Shown piece after piece: positions 11,011 to 21,455 of a stretch of DNA of 64,000 nt. Source of the DNA: Setomelanomma holmii (lineage: Eukaryota; Ascomycota; Dothideomycetes; Pleosporales; Phaeosphaeriaceae). Every line of letters starts with the position of its first letter. Positions within the stretch are counted from its first letter, which is position 1. The translations under genes were made by a program, and so were the position numbers. The notes below the pieces were generated by a model. That model was not told where the DNA came from, ran no database searches, and saw nothing but the letters and a program-made list of their open reading frames with translations. The stretch is from the NCBI GenBank assembly GCA_010015745.1, contig ML978195.1, positions 124,001-188,000 on the forward strand, given 5' to 3'.

Positions 11011-13187
11011 CTAGCCCAGACTGCTCGCGAACATCTGTTCGAAATCAAGCGGGCTATGCGGTATCTTATGACCCAAGAGGGATTCTTCTGTAGATTCGAA
11101 AGTGTGTGTACTCCCACAGTCCTTGTCGTCCTTACTACCGTATATATGCTGCTCCTGATCAAGTGATTTCGATGGTATCGTCGCTCGTAGCATCGGATGC
11201 TTTAGATTGGATAGGTCAAGGCAGGCCAGAAGGTCTCCTTCGCGTGTGCGAGGATAGTCGTCACATGCACATTCCCACGTCCCTGCGCGAACAGCCTCGT
11301 GCGCCAGTCGTTGAAGTTGCAATGTGTCATTTGTGATCCACTCGAGACTGGCGAAAAGTCTCTTGTGCCTTTGCGATCGTTCGACTGCACAGGGCAAGAT
11401 AGCGGCCGTGATCATAATCATGCCGCCCATCGCAAAAAGCAATACCAAACCGAGGACGTTGAACGAGGTAAAAGAGTCAGATCGGATCTTCTGGTTATTG
11501 CAAACGCTACGTCCTTCAGCTGTGGCCGGTGGTGAATGAAATTCGCCTAAATCTACAAGTCTGGGACCTGTAGAGTGGTCGAGTATTGCGCGCTGCAGAT
11601 CAGCCAGTGTAAGCTTGAACATATGTTCAACTTCCAGCTCCCACTGATTATTAGGTAAAGCATATTGACCCAATGGCGTAAATGATTCACTCGCGAGTAA
11701 GGTTGCGCCCCCTAATCCACTGGCAAATCCATTAAAATCGCTGGCCATGTCCGTGATTGCCATCACGGACCAGATAAACATCTCTCTCTGCTGCGCCTCG
11801 GGAAAAATTGTCGCCGCTGCCAACTTCGCAGCTTCGAAAATCCCGCGTGGTGGTGTGCAGCTTGCGTTTGCATCTAGGTTTGGATTGCAGAACTGGTACT
11901 GCTGGACGCAAGCTAGGACGCTGATGGGTCGATCGCTCAGGTAAACTTCCATATCACCCATAGGTGTACTGCGATTGACAGGCCCTCGCTGAGCAGAGAA
12001 CCAGGGATCATTCACACGAGAGAAGAAAGGCGTGTCGTGCGTTTCGAGGAAGATCACGCCCACATCGGCATTCGGTATCAGAAGCTCGGGTATCGGGTTG
12101 TACGTGTTGGCCGAAGATGTGTGTGTGTCTTCGGGTACATCGTAGCGCGTTGTCATACTGTTGTGCATGGTAAGATACGAGAAAGGCATTATGTAGTCTT
12201 AGAGTTATACGACGTACCTAACAGTGTACTCGTTGCGTGGGATGTGATTATCGCCACTTTCGATGGTGAATTCGGCTGTACAGTTCTCCTGGTTTATGGA
12301 GCACGCTCCTCTGTCTCCACCGTACCATGCTTGCGTGATGTTTGGTGATGCAGAAATACTCTCATGGATGAAGCCTTCAGTTCGAACTGGGGACACTCGT
12401 TTATAATTCGGTAAAGAAATCTTTGCGAAGGTGGCGAGTTGATGCCAAGATCGAAGTGACTGTTGAGATACCCCGAATCAAAGCGTACAGCGCCTTTCGT
12501 AGAGCTGCATATCCGATCTTTGCCCGGTAGAGGACATTCGATGTTGTTCGCAACGGTGAAAGGAAGGTTGCTTCGTACGAAGGTGCGGCAGCTTTCGCGC
12601 GATCCACCACTTGTATATCACGCAGTTGCATAGTTCGCACTTGACCGGATGCGACTGGTCATGTAAGTTTGGAGTAGGCCATAATTCTCAGTGGTGAAAA
12701 GTGAGGACTTCAGTGTTGCGCATTGGTCGCCGTTAATAAGTATTTCCCCTCCTCTTGTGACAGCCACTTTTGACGAGAAGATACCTGCAACTGAAAATGC
12801 GCCAAAAGTCATCGCACTGATGACGAGTGGAATCAGCGTTCGTTTGGAGAAACGAGTCTGCTTGCGCCAGGACCACGACAATCTGAGAAGCTTCCAGAAT
12901 GCGATTACGCTCGTATCAGAATTCCGAAGTATTGCCTGTCGTTGATGATATACGGCTTGCTGGGGATCTTGCCGACTGAGAATCTGATGGATAGCGAATG
13001 AGACAATTGTCCAGAAACAGGTGCCAGCAAAGGCCACGAAGAGCGCGATGAAGGCGATGAGTAACCCTCCATCTGAAATCGTGGTGGTGAGGGTCAGTCC
13101 AGCGACAGAACCTTGAGACCAATTCGTCCATAAGCCCAGGCGGACAAGCTGGTCTTTTTGAGCAACTTGAACCAATCTCGCTGACAT
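11011..13187 (-). pseudogene. Multi-pass fungal membrane protein gene with a nonsense codon and a 1-nt deletion
   Basis: Member of a widespread but functionally uncharacterised fungal membrane-protein family. The frame starts around MSARLVQVAQKDQ (13187; the true start may be further upstream), passes LGLWTNWSQGSVAG and two membrane segments (GLLIAFIALFVAFAGTCFW; LIPLVISAMTFGAFSVAGIF), and stops at TGA 12618-12620 after SSANYATA. It resumes in the same frame with YTSGGSRESCRTFV through DSGYLNSHFDLGIN and PPSQRFLYRIINEC. Near 12388-12395 the frame slips by one base: inserting one base after TGT would give C-A-P and lead into VRTEGFIHES, as family members read. An intron of about 60 nt (donor GTACGT near 12220, acceptor near 12160) leads to the last exon with NADVGVIFLE, LPNNQWELEVE, a third membrane segment (FNVLGLVLLFAMGGMIMI) and LEWITNDTLQLQRLAHE. 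Two lesions make it a probable pseudogene. Confidence 0.72.
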
Positions 13188-13802
13188 CGTAGGTAGTTTG
13201 AAGCGTGTTTTCGTAGGTCTGAAGCGTGTGAAACTTGCTAGCACCACGCGTGAGGTTCTGCTTCATATATTACTATTTGTAGGGGCCATGCTTATCGTCC
13301 AACAGTAATGCATGCTGGGCAGTGATCCTTGGGTCGGACTCGCGAGCAGATCTACCGAGCAACGCAGTGGCACTGCGAAAACCCTTCGTTCGTGAAGCCA
13401 TGTGTTACGGAGGCCGACGCGCACAGCCTCGCCATACTCTCCAATGAGGTGCGAGTGTCGTTGGAACATGGTAAGCGCAGAAAATAGAAGCCGAAAGGAA
13501 CATAACGATCAGAGACGCAACTATGGAGACGCGAAGGATCGAGCCAGGCGAGATGTAGTCAGACAAACATTGCGCTTTTGGCAAAAGCGCTCAACCCAGC
13601 TGACTAAGCACGGTACGTACTGGAAGGAGCGAAAGAGGTCAAGATCATACCCTTCGAGTTCGCGTTTTGCTATCAACGTGCCTGTATAGATCAGAGGCTT
13701 TTTCATGATAATTCCCGTGCCGCTAGTGGTATACCAAAGAAGAAGAGAGCCGCAGCCACCAAAGACCGGCAAACTCGTCAAAACAAAACGAAAAGAGTGC
13801 GT
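13188..13802. other. Intergenic region
   Basis: 5' side of the membrane-protein pseudogene and 3' flank of the histone chaperone gene. Some upstream open frame may be a lost first exon of the former, but no motif supports it. Confidence 0.35.
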
Positions 13803-15161
13803 CTAGGCGGGCTCTTCAGTTTTCGCTCTCTTGCCATTCGCATCGTCACCTTCGACCTCGAGCTTCCTCTTTCCGCTGCCGGCAGTCGCTGCGTCGGATG
13901 GCGCGGCAGGGGCTGGCTTTGGCTTCTTCTTCGTCTTGACCAGACCAGTCACGTCGTTGGCAGACTTTGTAGCCTCTGCAATCTTCGCTTTCTGTGTTGC
14001 GGCATCTGCACCGAGCAGACCGCCTAGAAGACCTTGAAATACTGTCGGGTCGATGCTGTCGATCTCTTGCTTCGTGGGGTCCGCCTTGAGGTCTGCCACT
14101 CGAGTTGTGAGTTCCTCAAGCATGCTCTTCTTGTCCTCGATGATGGCCAACTTTTCCTTCTTCTGCTCTGGTGTGACCGTGTCTGATGAGAGTGCCGCCT
14201 CTTCCTTTTCTAAGCGAGCTTTCAGACTCTCGATCGCATGTTCAGTATGCTTCGCGGCTTCGTTGCGCAGGTCCCAATCAATGCTATCTTGCCCTTCTTG
14301 TTGCGTTTCCGATGGTGCTTCTCCGGCCTTGCCAGTCTGCTCTTCCCGCACCTTCGATACCGATGCAAATTCCAGTGCTAGCGAAAGCGAGTAGTGTCCC
14401 TCCGTGACATTCTCGTGCTCGAACGGCTTGAGCTCTTCTTGCAGAGCTAATGAAGCCCGCGCATCTGCGATGGCATCGTGGAAGCGTTCGTTCTCTAGTG
14501 AGATGTCGACGAGGAAGCCGTGGCAATCTGCAATCTTCTCCTTGATAGCTCGAGCTTGCGGGCTCAGCTCAGCTTTGCTTTTGCCTTTGTCTGCAATCTC
14601 TCCACCGTCCAGCGCCTCCAGCTGTTTCGAGTAGAGCACACGCGCCAGTTCAAAGGTCTCGTATGCGTTACCGAAATCATCCTCCTCTTCCTCCTGCTCT
14701 GCTTCACCTTCCTCCTCCTCCTCTGAGTCTGTCCAGTTCTCGTCCCCGGTCAGCTGAAAAAAGGGTTTTGACTCGACTGACTCCTCTTTCGGCTCTGCTT
14801 TTGCACCGTTCGCAGCGCTGGATCCCTCGCCAGCATCTGTCTTGACCGCCTTCTTCGGCTTTGACTTCTTCTTGTCCTCCTGCGCGACCTTGTTGCCTAG
14901 CACGTCACTCTTTGCTACAGCCACCTTGTACAACGCGCGACCGTAATAGAACAGCAGCTCGGCGTTCTCCGGCGCCATCTCGCCGTTGAGCTCGGCCTGT
15001 ATCTCAACCGCGTCGGCATAGTTGTCGGCGGCAGCGGTGAAGTTCTTGGTGGAGTAATGTATAGAGGCGGATTTGGCGAGTTCTCCTAGCTTCTCTCTCG
15101 TCTTGGGGAGCTCTTCGCTCTCTGCGACCGGCGCAAGTGGCTCGGGGGCGGTATTGGCCAT
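13803..15161 (-). CDS. sim3: Histone chaperone NASP/Sim3/Hif1-like (SHNi-TPR)
   Basis: Binds histone H3 (and H3-H4 or CENP-A) and delivers it for chromatin assembly; nuclear and cytosolic. Single exon, 452 residues, typical for the fungal family. Order of parts: first TPR at about residues 30-60 (SIHYSTKNFTAAADNYADAV), helix pair LLFYYGRALYKVA, Lys-rich linker, a long acidic stretch at about 145-165 that interrupts the second TPR (NAYETFELARVLYSKQLEA), then the SHNi-type repeat with ISLENERFHDAIADARASL and EGHYSLSLALEFA, a charged helical region with Glu/Lys heptads (about 300-370), and a C-terminal basic tail (KTKKKPKP, KRKLEVE, KRAKTEE) that looks like a bipartite nuclear signal. It is divergently arranged with DPB2, sharing a 257-bp promoter. 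Confidence 0.9.
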   Translation of the reverse strand: MANTAPEPLAPVAESEELPKTREKLGELAKSASIHYSTKNFTAAADNYADAVEIQAELNGEMAPENAELLFYYGRALYKVAVAKSDVLGNKVAQEDKKKSKPKKAVKTDAGEGSSAANGAKAEPKEESVESKPFFQLTGDENWTDSEEEEEGEAEQEEEEDDFGNAYETFELARVLYSKQLEALDGGEIADKGKSKAELSPQARAIKEKIADCHGFLVDISLENERFHDAIADARASLALQEELKPFEHENVTEGHYSLSLALEFASVSKVREEQTGKAGEAPSETQQEGQDSIDWDLRNEAAKHTEHAIESLKARLEKEEAALSSDTVTPEQKKEKLAIIEDKKSMLEELTTRVADLKADPTKQEIDSIDPTVFQGLLGGLLGADAATQKAKIAEATKSANDVTGLVKTKKKPKPAPAAPSDAATAGSGKRKLEVEGDDANGKRAKTEEPA

Positions 15162-15418
15162 TCTGATGTGATTCTGCAGGCAAATATGAGATCTGTGAGT
15201 AGAGCAGGCTTATGCGACAGTGTTGAGAGGCTGCTAAGATTTGTCATTAGGTGCAAGTGGGGTCATGTAATGGTCGTGGTTGTGTTGGTGGAGCGCAAAG
15301 TAGCTGTCGCGAGCTCGGACCACCGCGAAACATGGTAGAGACGCGACGCGCCGTAAAGTGCCTTGACGCATGCACAGCAATAATTCCCATAACACGTTCA
15401 ACTACAGGTATAGACAAG
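15162..15418. promoter_or_regulatory. Bidirectional promoter of NASP and DPB2 with MCB/SCB-like sites
   Basis: The gap between the two divergent ATGs is 257 bp. It holds CGCGAAA at 15324-15330, which fits the SCB consensus CRCGAAA, and ACGCGACGCG at 15341-15350, which contains the MCB-like core ACGCG twice. Both lie 70-95 bp before the DPB2 start. In yeast such sites bind SBF/MBF and drive G1/S genes, and both genes here act at S phase. The sites are seen; their function is inferred. Confidence 0.45.
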
Positions 15419-17808
15419 ATGGCGACTTCGAGACGACCAGAAAGGCCCTCAGCGATGCCTGCCAACCCAATTCCTTCATCATCGCCCGCTTTTGGCACTC
15501 CCGCACATCCTATCAACCCACGCCGTGTAGCACCAATACGTGCTCCTCCTGCATTGAAGCCTGCCGCCAAATCCACCGTCTTGCCCGTATTGCTACCACC
15601 AGCGACACTGCGACCCCTCGCCTTTCGGACCTTCACCAAGAAGCACAATCTCACCCTCACATCCTCTGCACTAGCAGCGTTAGCAACCTTCGTTGGTAAG
15701 CACTGCGGCTCAGGATGGCGCGAAGCGGGTCTCGCAGAGAAGGTCCTGGAGGAGGTGGCTAAGAGCTGGAAGAAGTGTGGGGGCCAAGTCATTGTGGAAG
15801 GCGAAAATGAGACTCTCAAAGGCATACTCAAGACCCTTGAGGGCTCAATGGTCGGAGGCAGGATTGTCCAGGGCTCAAACATGAGCCGGCAGAGCAGCTT
15901 CAACTTCGGCCCAGACTCGGAAAGACTACCCTTAAGACCAGGCCTAGACAGCAATACCAGTTTTGGCATGTCAAGTCTGGAAGTCGAGGATCTCGATGAG
16001 GAAGAGGAGCTCCTGAAGGATCCGCGAGAATGGCTAAAGGTCACCAATGCCTTTGACCAACCGAAGATGGTATACAATGTCACACAAAAGCACTTCGACA
16101 AGTAAGTGACGCCCAATTTCCATGAGGTCCATGCTAATAGTCCAGATCGACTTCCAAGCCGTCGCTATTCCCAGATGCATCGCACAAGACCGAGCTGTTT
16201 CGGCAGCGTTACCACATCGTACATCAACGTATCCTCCGTAATGATACCTTCCAAGCTCCCACCTTCTCCACTACGCGATCGGCCACCCTCATTCGTGCTG
16301 GGTCAATAGCAGCAGCACAAGCGAACACAATAACGCCTATCGCCAACTTGCTAGGCCGTAGTGGTAGTACTCATCTCTTGCTGGGTATGCTTACTATCTC
16401 ACCAACCGGAGCGCTCTCGCTGTCCGACCTCACCGGTACGATCGTGCTGGATATCCAACATGCAAGACCGATACCTGAGACTGGCGCATATTTTGCCCCT
16501 GGCATGATTGTGCTGGTGGAGGGAAGCTATGAAGAGGATGCGGGCGCTGGTACGTCCACCCTGGGTGGTGTCGGAGGCATAGGCGGAACGATAGGCGGCA
16601 AGTTTCTCGGCTTTTCTGTTGGTCATCCGCCTTGCGAGAGACGAACAGCTACCTTAGGAGGTACGGATGAGGTCGACAAAAATGCCTTGACAGGACCTGC
16701 CTTTGGCTGGACAGACTTCCTCGGCGTTGGTTCGCAGCGCGCTACTGGATCACGGATGAACAAGATCGCGTCCAAGCTGCTGGAGGCAGAGAAAGCGCAC
16801 AATGTCGTTATAGCATCCGACCTACACCTGGACGTACCATCGACACTGACAGCCCTGCGAACGCTGCTACGGACACACAGTCCTGAACCAACAGCCACAC
16901 ATCCAGTATACCCACTCGCCATCATTCTCATGGGTAACTTCAGCTCCAAGGCCAGTCTTGCCGGCGTTCCAGGCGCGGGCAGCATAGAGTACAAGGAGCA
17001 CTTCGACTCATTAGCCTCTGTCCTTGCTGATTTCCAACAACTCATCGCGCACACTACCCTCATATTCGTGCCAGGCGACAACGATGCTTGGCCAAGCGCC
17101 TTCCTCGCAGGTGCCGCAACAGCACTACCTCGAAAGCCTGTACCACAACTCTTCACGAATCGAATACACCGCGTCGTGGCTGAAGCAAATCGCGAAGTCT
17201 GGGGCGCAGGCAAAGCCAAAGGCAAAGAAGGCGAAGTGATCTGGACAAGTAACCCTTCGCGAATGAGCTGGTTTGGTGTCAAAGGCGAGATGGCAATCTT
17301 GCGAGACGATGTAGCCGGCCGATTGCAACGATCGAGTATACGGTTCAGCAAACCAGAGCCAGACGTCGACGACGACATGCCCTTTGCACCTTCAGCACAA
17401 CAAAATGATGAGTCGCAGGATGCGATGGATCTCGATGTGCCCTCAGCCCACGCTTCCACAACAGAACTGCGAAACCCTCAACCACAGCCCGAGCTCAACC
17501 ATGACATACAAACCGCACGCTCACTGACCCGCACCATCCTCTCGCAATCACATCTTTCTCCATTCCCGTTCTCCGCACGTCCGTTACATTGGGACTTTGC
17601 GCATGTTCTGAACTTATACCCACTGCCCACTAGCTTGGTGTTAGCGGACTCTGAGGCACCAGCGTTCGTGGTCAAGTACTGCGGGTGCACGGTGATGAAT
17701 CCAGGGCAGTTGGATGAGAGTGGTGGCCGCGGTAGGAGGGAAGGAAGAGCAAGATGGGTGGAGTATGACATTCGGACAGGAACAGGGCTGGTCAGATCGG
17801 AGGGTTGA
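15419..17808 (+). CDS. dpb2: DNA polymerase epsilon subunit B
   Basis: Essential non-catalytic subunit of the leading-strand polymerase, linking it to the CMG helicase; nuclear. Two exons, 15419-16101 and 16146-17808, with intron 16102-16145 (GTAAGT donor, GCTAAT branch, CCAG acceptor), giving 781 residues. The start at 15419 gives MATSRRPERP then NPIPSSSPAFGTPAHP, the usual N-terminus; the frame is open further upstream but without family likeness. The N-terminal part includes helical FTKKHNLTLTSSALAALATF. The C-terminal half is the inactive calcineurin-like phosphodiesterase domain of B subunits: NVVIASDLHLDVPSTL, LAIILMGNFSS, TLIFVPGDNDAWPS, TSNPSRMSWFGVKGEM, then PLPTSLVLADSEAPAF near the end. 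The metal-binding residues of true phosphatases are partly replaced, as expected. An acidic linker lies at about 200-220. Confidence 0.93.
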
Positions 17809-18288
17809 TCATGGAAGGGCGAGAGCCTAGAGGCCATGATAATGATGATTCTTCAGCGAGACGCGACCAGCCGCTTGCAGCTGCCCAGTTGGACAGCGCC
17901 GTGCCTTCTCGACTTCAATTTAAGCTGTGTCGCGAAGCTACTTACAATCTTTGTCAAGACTCACTGCGCATGATCATGCACAATCTAACACTGCGATTCT
18001 TTCGCCGTCCGACTGCGGCGCACTTGCTTCGACAATCTCATTGACCCGAAGCCGTGGCTGCCGTGCGTACCGATGTTGGCTTCGCATTGTGGCGTAGTTC
18101 CGAATGGTTCAGCCTGCCTGCGGCGCCTACAGCCTGCTCAACGCTTGCTTCTCACGGTGACATATTTACTTGCACAGCGATCAATCAAGCGGTCTTCGAA
18201 ATAGTCAGTGTCACAACTGAAAGTCACCATCATCGAACCGCGACATCAACTAAACGCGCGAAAATCCGCACTCTCCCAATATCAGCTC
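17809..18288. other. Intergenic region
   Basis: 3' flank of DPB2 and promoter of the HET gene. In-frame codons continue upstream of the chosen HET start to 18208 but show no domain likeness. No other feature was seen. Confidence 0.4.
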
Positions 18289-19710
18289 ATGCGGCTGTTA
18301 CAGCTCAAAGATGATGACGACGTTGACCTCGTGGAGTTTATCGGCCGTGATACTCCACCGTACGCCATTCTTTCGCACACGTGGGGACCGAGCAAGGAGG
18401 AAGTCACGTATAGAGAGGTATTGAGAGGCACGGGCAAGAGCAAGGCTGGCTATAGAAAGATCCTGAATTGCGGGAAACAAGCGTTGAAGAAGGAGCTGAA
18501 ATACTTCTGGGTGGATACTTGTTGTATAGACAAGACCAGCAGTACAGAGCTGTCGGAGGCTATCAACTCTATGTTTCGCTGGTATCGAGAGGCGGCCATC
18601 TGTTTCGCGTATTTGGATGACGTTTCGCCAGGAATCAGTGTGTCGTCGTGGTCCACAACTACTGTCCGGTGGCTCTCGCGAGGCTGGACTCTTCAGGAAC
18701 TCGTTGCTTCGCGGAATCTGGACTTCTTCGCGTGTGACTGGACACTACTGGGAACAAAAGCTGATTACAGCGAAGCGCTCTCTGCGATCACAGGGATCCA
18801 TGCTCCGGCCCTGGTAGATCAATCGATAACATCATTCAGCATTGCTCAGAGAATGTCATGGGCCGCGCGAAGGGTCACAACAAGACCAGAGGATATCGCT
18901 TACTGTCTCCTTGGTCTTTTCGGTGTCAATATGCCGCTGTTGTACGGTGAAGGAACGATAAAAGCATTTACCAGGCTTCAAGAAGAAATCATGAAAGATT
19001 CAGACGACCAGTCGCTTTTTGCATGGAGTCGACCATGGGAACGACCTACAACCGATCCTACTGTACTATTCTGGCCGCGAGGGCTACTCGCAATTTATCC
19101 AGCTGAATTCGATGGATCGGGCGACATTGTGTCGATGCCGTCACTCACTAGAATTAACCCATTCTCCATGACGAATGCTGGTTTGCGCATAACGTTTCCG
19201 ATGACTACCGTTGATCCTCATAAGTCTCTTAGCGCACACGCGGGGCAAAACTTCAGAGTGGCTCTTCTCAATTGTCATACACACACTGATCCTACACGCC
19301 TAGTCACCATTCACTTGACGCAACTAGATGAGGGAGATCAGTATGCTCGTGTGGATACATTCCGACTGACTTATGCACGTCTTGAGCATCGCTACTTCTT
19401 TTCGACTCGAACGATCTATGTTAATAAAAAGTTTCGCTTGGAACCCAATGCAGGTCGACTATTTGGTAAAGTGATTCTAGCACATGGCCAAAGAAGATGC
19501 CCTCGCAGACTATATCCATGGACGCTCAGCTATATCAAGGATTCGGACGAGCTCATCGAAGTCGCGACACGAGCGCACTCTTTGCTCCTCTACGGTTCAG
19601 TATTCGTCCTTTATGCATGTTTAGTTTTGGGCTTTGTTGACAGAGTTGGCCTCTGGTCCGTATCTTCTTCCTTTGTCACCGCGGGATATGCCATCATGGC
19701 CATTCTCTGA
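18289..19710 (+). CDS. HET-domain protein with C-terminal membrane hairpin
   Basis: HET (heterokaryon incompatibility) domain proteins trigger cell death or growth arrest when a non-self partner is sensed. Single exon, 473 residues from the ATG at 18289, chosen because MRLLQLKD is the usual start of HET-E/HET-D type proteins; an upstream ATG at 18208 adds 27 residues. Motif order is complete: PPYAILSHTWG, YFWVDTCCIDKTSSTELSEA, WLSRGWTLQELVAS, then RPEDIAYCLLGLFGVNMPLLYGEG. The C-terminal part (about 290-430) is a beta-rich variable region, without NACHT/WD40, like stand-alone HET proteins. Near the end LLLYGSVFVLYACLVLGFVD and VSSSFVTAGYAIMAIL form two membrane segments, which suggests membrane anchoring. 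A degraded relative lies 4.3 kb downstream. Confidence 0.9.
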   Translation: MRLLQLKDDDDVDLVEFIGRDTPPYAILSHTWGPSKEEVTYREVLRGTGKSKAGYRKILNCGKQALKKELKYFWVDTCCIDKTSSTELSEAINSMFRWYREAAICFAYLDDVSPGISVSSWSTTTVRWLSRGWTLQELVASRNLDFFACDWTLLGTKADYSEALSAITGIHAPALVDQSITSFSIAQRMSWAARRVTTRPEDIAYCLLGLFGVNMPLLYGEGTIKAFTRLQEEIMKDSDDQSLFAWSRPWERPTTDPTVLFWPRGLLAIYPAEFDGSGDIVSMPSLTRINPFSMTNAGLRITFPMTTVDPHKSLSAHAGQNFRVALLNCHTHTDPTRLVTIHLTQLDEGDQYARVDTFRLTYARLEHRYFFSTRTIYVNKKFRLEPNAGRLFGKVILAHGQRRCPRRLYPWTLSYIKDSDELIEVATRAHSLLLYGSVFVLYACLVLGFVDRVGLWSVSSSFVTAGYAIMAIL

Positions 19711-20699
19711 AGTGTTCTTGTGCGACCTGGATTCACACCTTCGAATTTGGCTCCGATAATTGCACTTACACGTCAATGTCGTCACTCTAAAGTGTCATCT
19801 TGTATTGCGACAGCTTCTTATGCTACTGCAGCATAGCGGTGGACACTATTCAAGCTTGCTCTCCTGCAATTCGCAAGGCGGACATGCACATCAAATTTGG
19901 GTGCGTCGCCAGGGCGGCATCATACGATCGAAGTTCTCCGTCTAGTGGGTGGCCACGGGTACTCTACGACTGTGCGCCTTGCCACCTCGCTCTGGTCCAC
20001 ACAAGAATTGAACTGTACTCTAGTCCGCGCAACCATTCCGCCAATGGTCGGGACACAATTGTGCAAGTTCGTCTCTTCGAGATCAAACAGGCTGTTTGAG
20101 ACAATGCTCCGACTGGTTGTGCAACCTAACTCTAGTCTGATTCGATAGGGAGCTACAAAGTCGCTCGAACGCAACAACGAGGCCGGGGATGTTACTCCTG
20201 CTACGGACGCAATGAGTTGATTAACCACAAGCCTCACATCCGAACTGAACCTCACCTTTTCATTACCGGGAAAGTCTCCGGGAGTGCGTGAAGAAATGCA
20301 TTGGGGACAATAGAGAGACTTGCAGTGCTCCTGGCGGCAGCACACAAATCGATAGGCGCACAGGGACATCATCAACACCCCTATCCGACGGAACGCTTCA
20401 GACTAGTTTATCTTGATCTATCTCAGACAGTTACACAGGCTCCACTAGATTGGTCGTCTAATACTGAGGTCCCCAGAACTTTACCGTGTTGCATGCATGA
20501 TGTGAAGGCGCAGCACATCCTTCAACTTGGCAAGGCTTTCACGCATTCAGGCGCCCCACTTCGACACACGATTCTCCACACGTTTCCCACGCCATATATC
20601 ACGACCCAGCTTTCCAGAGCTGTTTTCTTCGAGCTGCTTCTCGCACCACAGGAATAGCATTCGCTGTCTCACGTCTGTTTGAACAACAAGACTCACATC
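19711..20699. other. Intergenic region
   Basis: Open frames on both strands overlap one another and show no codon bias or motif. No gene or repeat recognised. The right part holds the promoter of the four-TM gene. Confidence 0.4.
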
Positions 20700-21455
20700 A
20701 TGGCCCTACTCACAAAATCTCGTATCCCTACCATCCTCAACCTCGCAATACTCCTCTTCTCCCACGCCCTCGTCGCCCTCTCCATCGCAATCCTCTACCT
20801 CACAAGCCATGGCATGCAGCGCATGGACAAAGCTTACCCACCCGGCAAATACGAATGGTACCGCGGTCCGTGGTGGGACATCCACAACAAATCCCACAGC
20901 AAGCTTCGCTACGACTCCGCTAATGGAGTGATCATCTTGTCCTCGGCGTCTGTTGCTTGTCTAGTTGGTGTCGCTGGTGTTATTGGTTTGTATGTTGCTG
21001 GGAAGATACGTTCGCTCAAGCTCAAAATCTGTACGGCATGTGTTGATTGACGGTGTTAGTCCACACAACCCACAAAGTCCAACCTCTATCTTCACATCTT
21101 CCCCGGCACAGCGAGTCTTACGTTCTCCCTCGTCGCACTAATCTTCAGCACCGTGGTCTTCAAGACAAACGATCGCGGTAAATGCTACTGGGAAAATGGG
21201 TACAATCCCAACAACGTCTTCTCGTGTACGCGCGAACTCGCGGCGTGCAACATCGGGAGTTACTTTGTTGGCACGCCGTGGTGGTAATTGCACGATGCGT
21301 GTGGCGAGACGTGGACGGGCAGACATCTTGTTGCGCCGGTATTTGTGGTTAGTGTGTTGTTGGTTACATGTGTGCTTGGGAAGGAGGTGTGGGCTAGGAA
21401 GGAGGGTGGGGAGAGTGCGGATGAGAGGGTTCGAAGGTTGAAAAGCGAGGAGTGA
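20700..21455 (+). pseudogene. Four-transmembrane protein gene, interrupted by TAA before TM4
   Basis: Small fungal membrane protein of the four-helix (MARVEL-like) type; no function known. Exon 1 starts at 20700 (MALLTKSRIPTILNLAILLF) with TM1 at about residues 10-35 and TM2 in VIILSSASVACLVGVAGVIG. After an intron between about 21030 and 21080 the frame reads SNLYLHIFPGTASLTFSLVALIFSTVVF (TM3), then a loop with four cysteines, and VGTPWW followed by TAA at 21285-21287. The same frame goes on with LHDACGETWTGRHL and a fourth hydrophobic segment (LVAPVFVVSVLLVTCVLG), a charged tail and TGA at 21453-21455. CAA to TAA is a possible origin of the stop. No pair of canonical splice sites joins exon 1 and exon 2 in phase, so a second lesion is possible. 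If the stop is real, TM4 is lost. Confidence 0.55.

Noticed and set aside
15247..16116. 289-codon minus-strand frame opposite DPB2
   Set aside because: Antisense shadow of the DPB2 N-terminal exon, Ser/Arg-rich with no motif.
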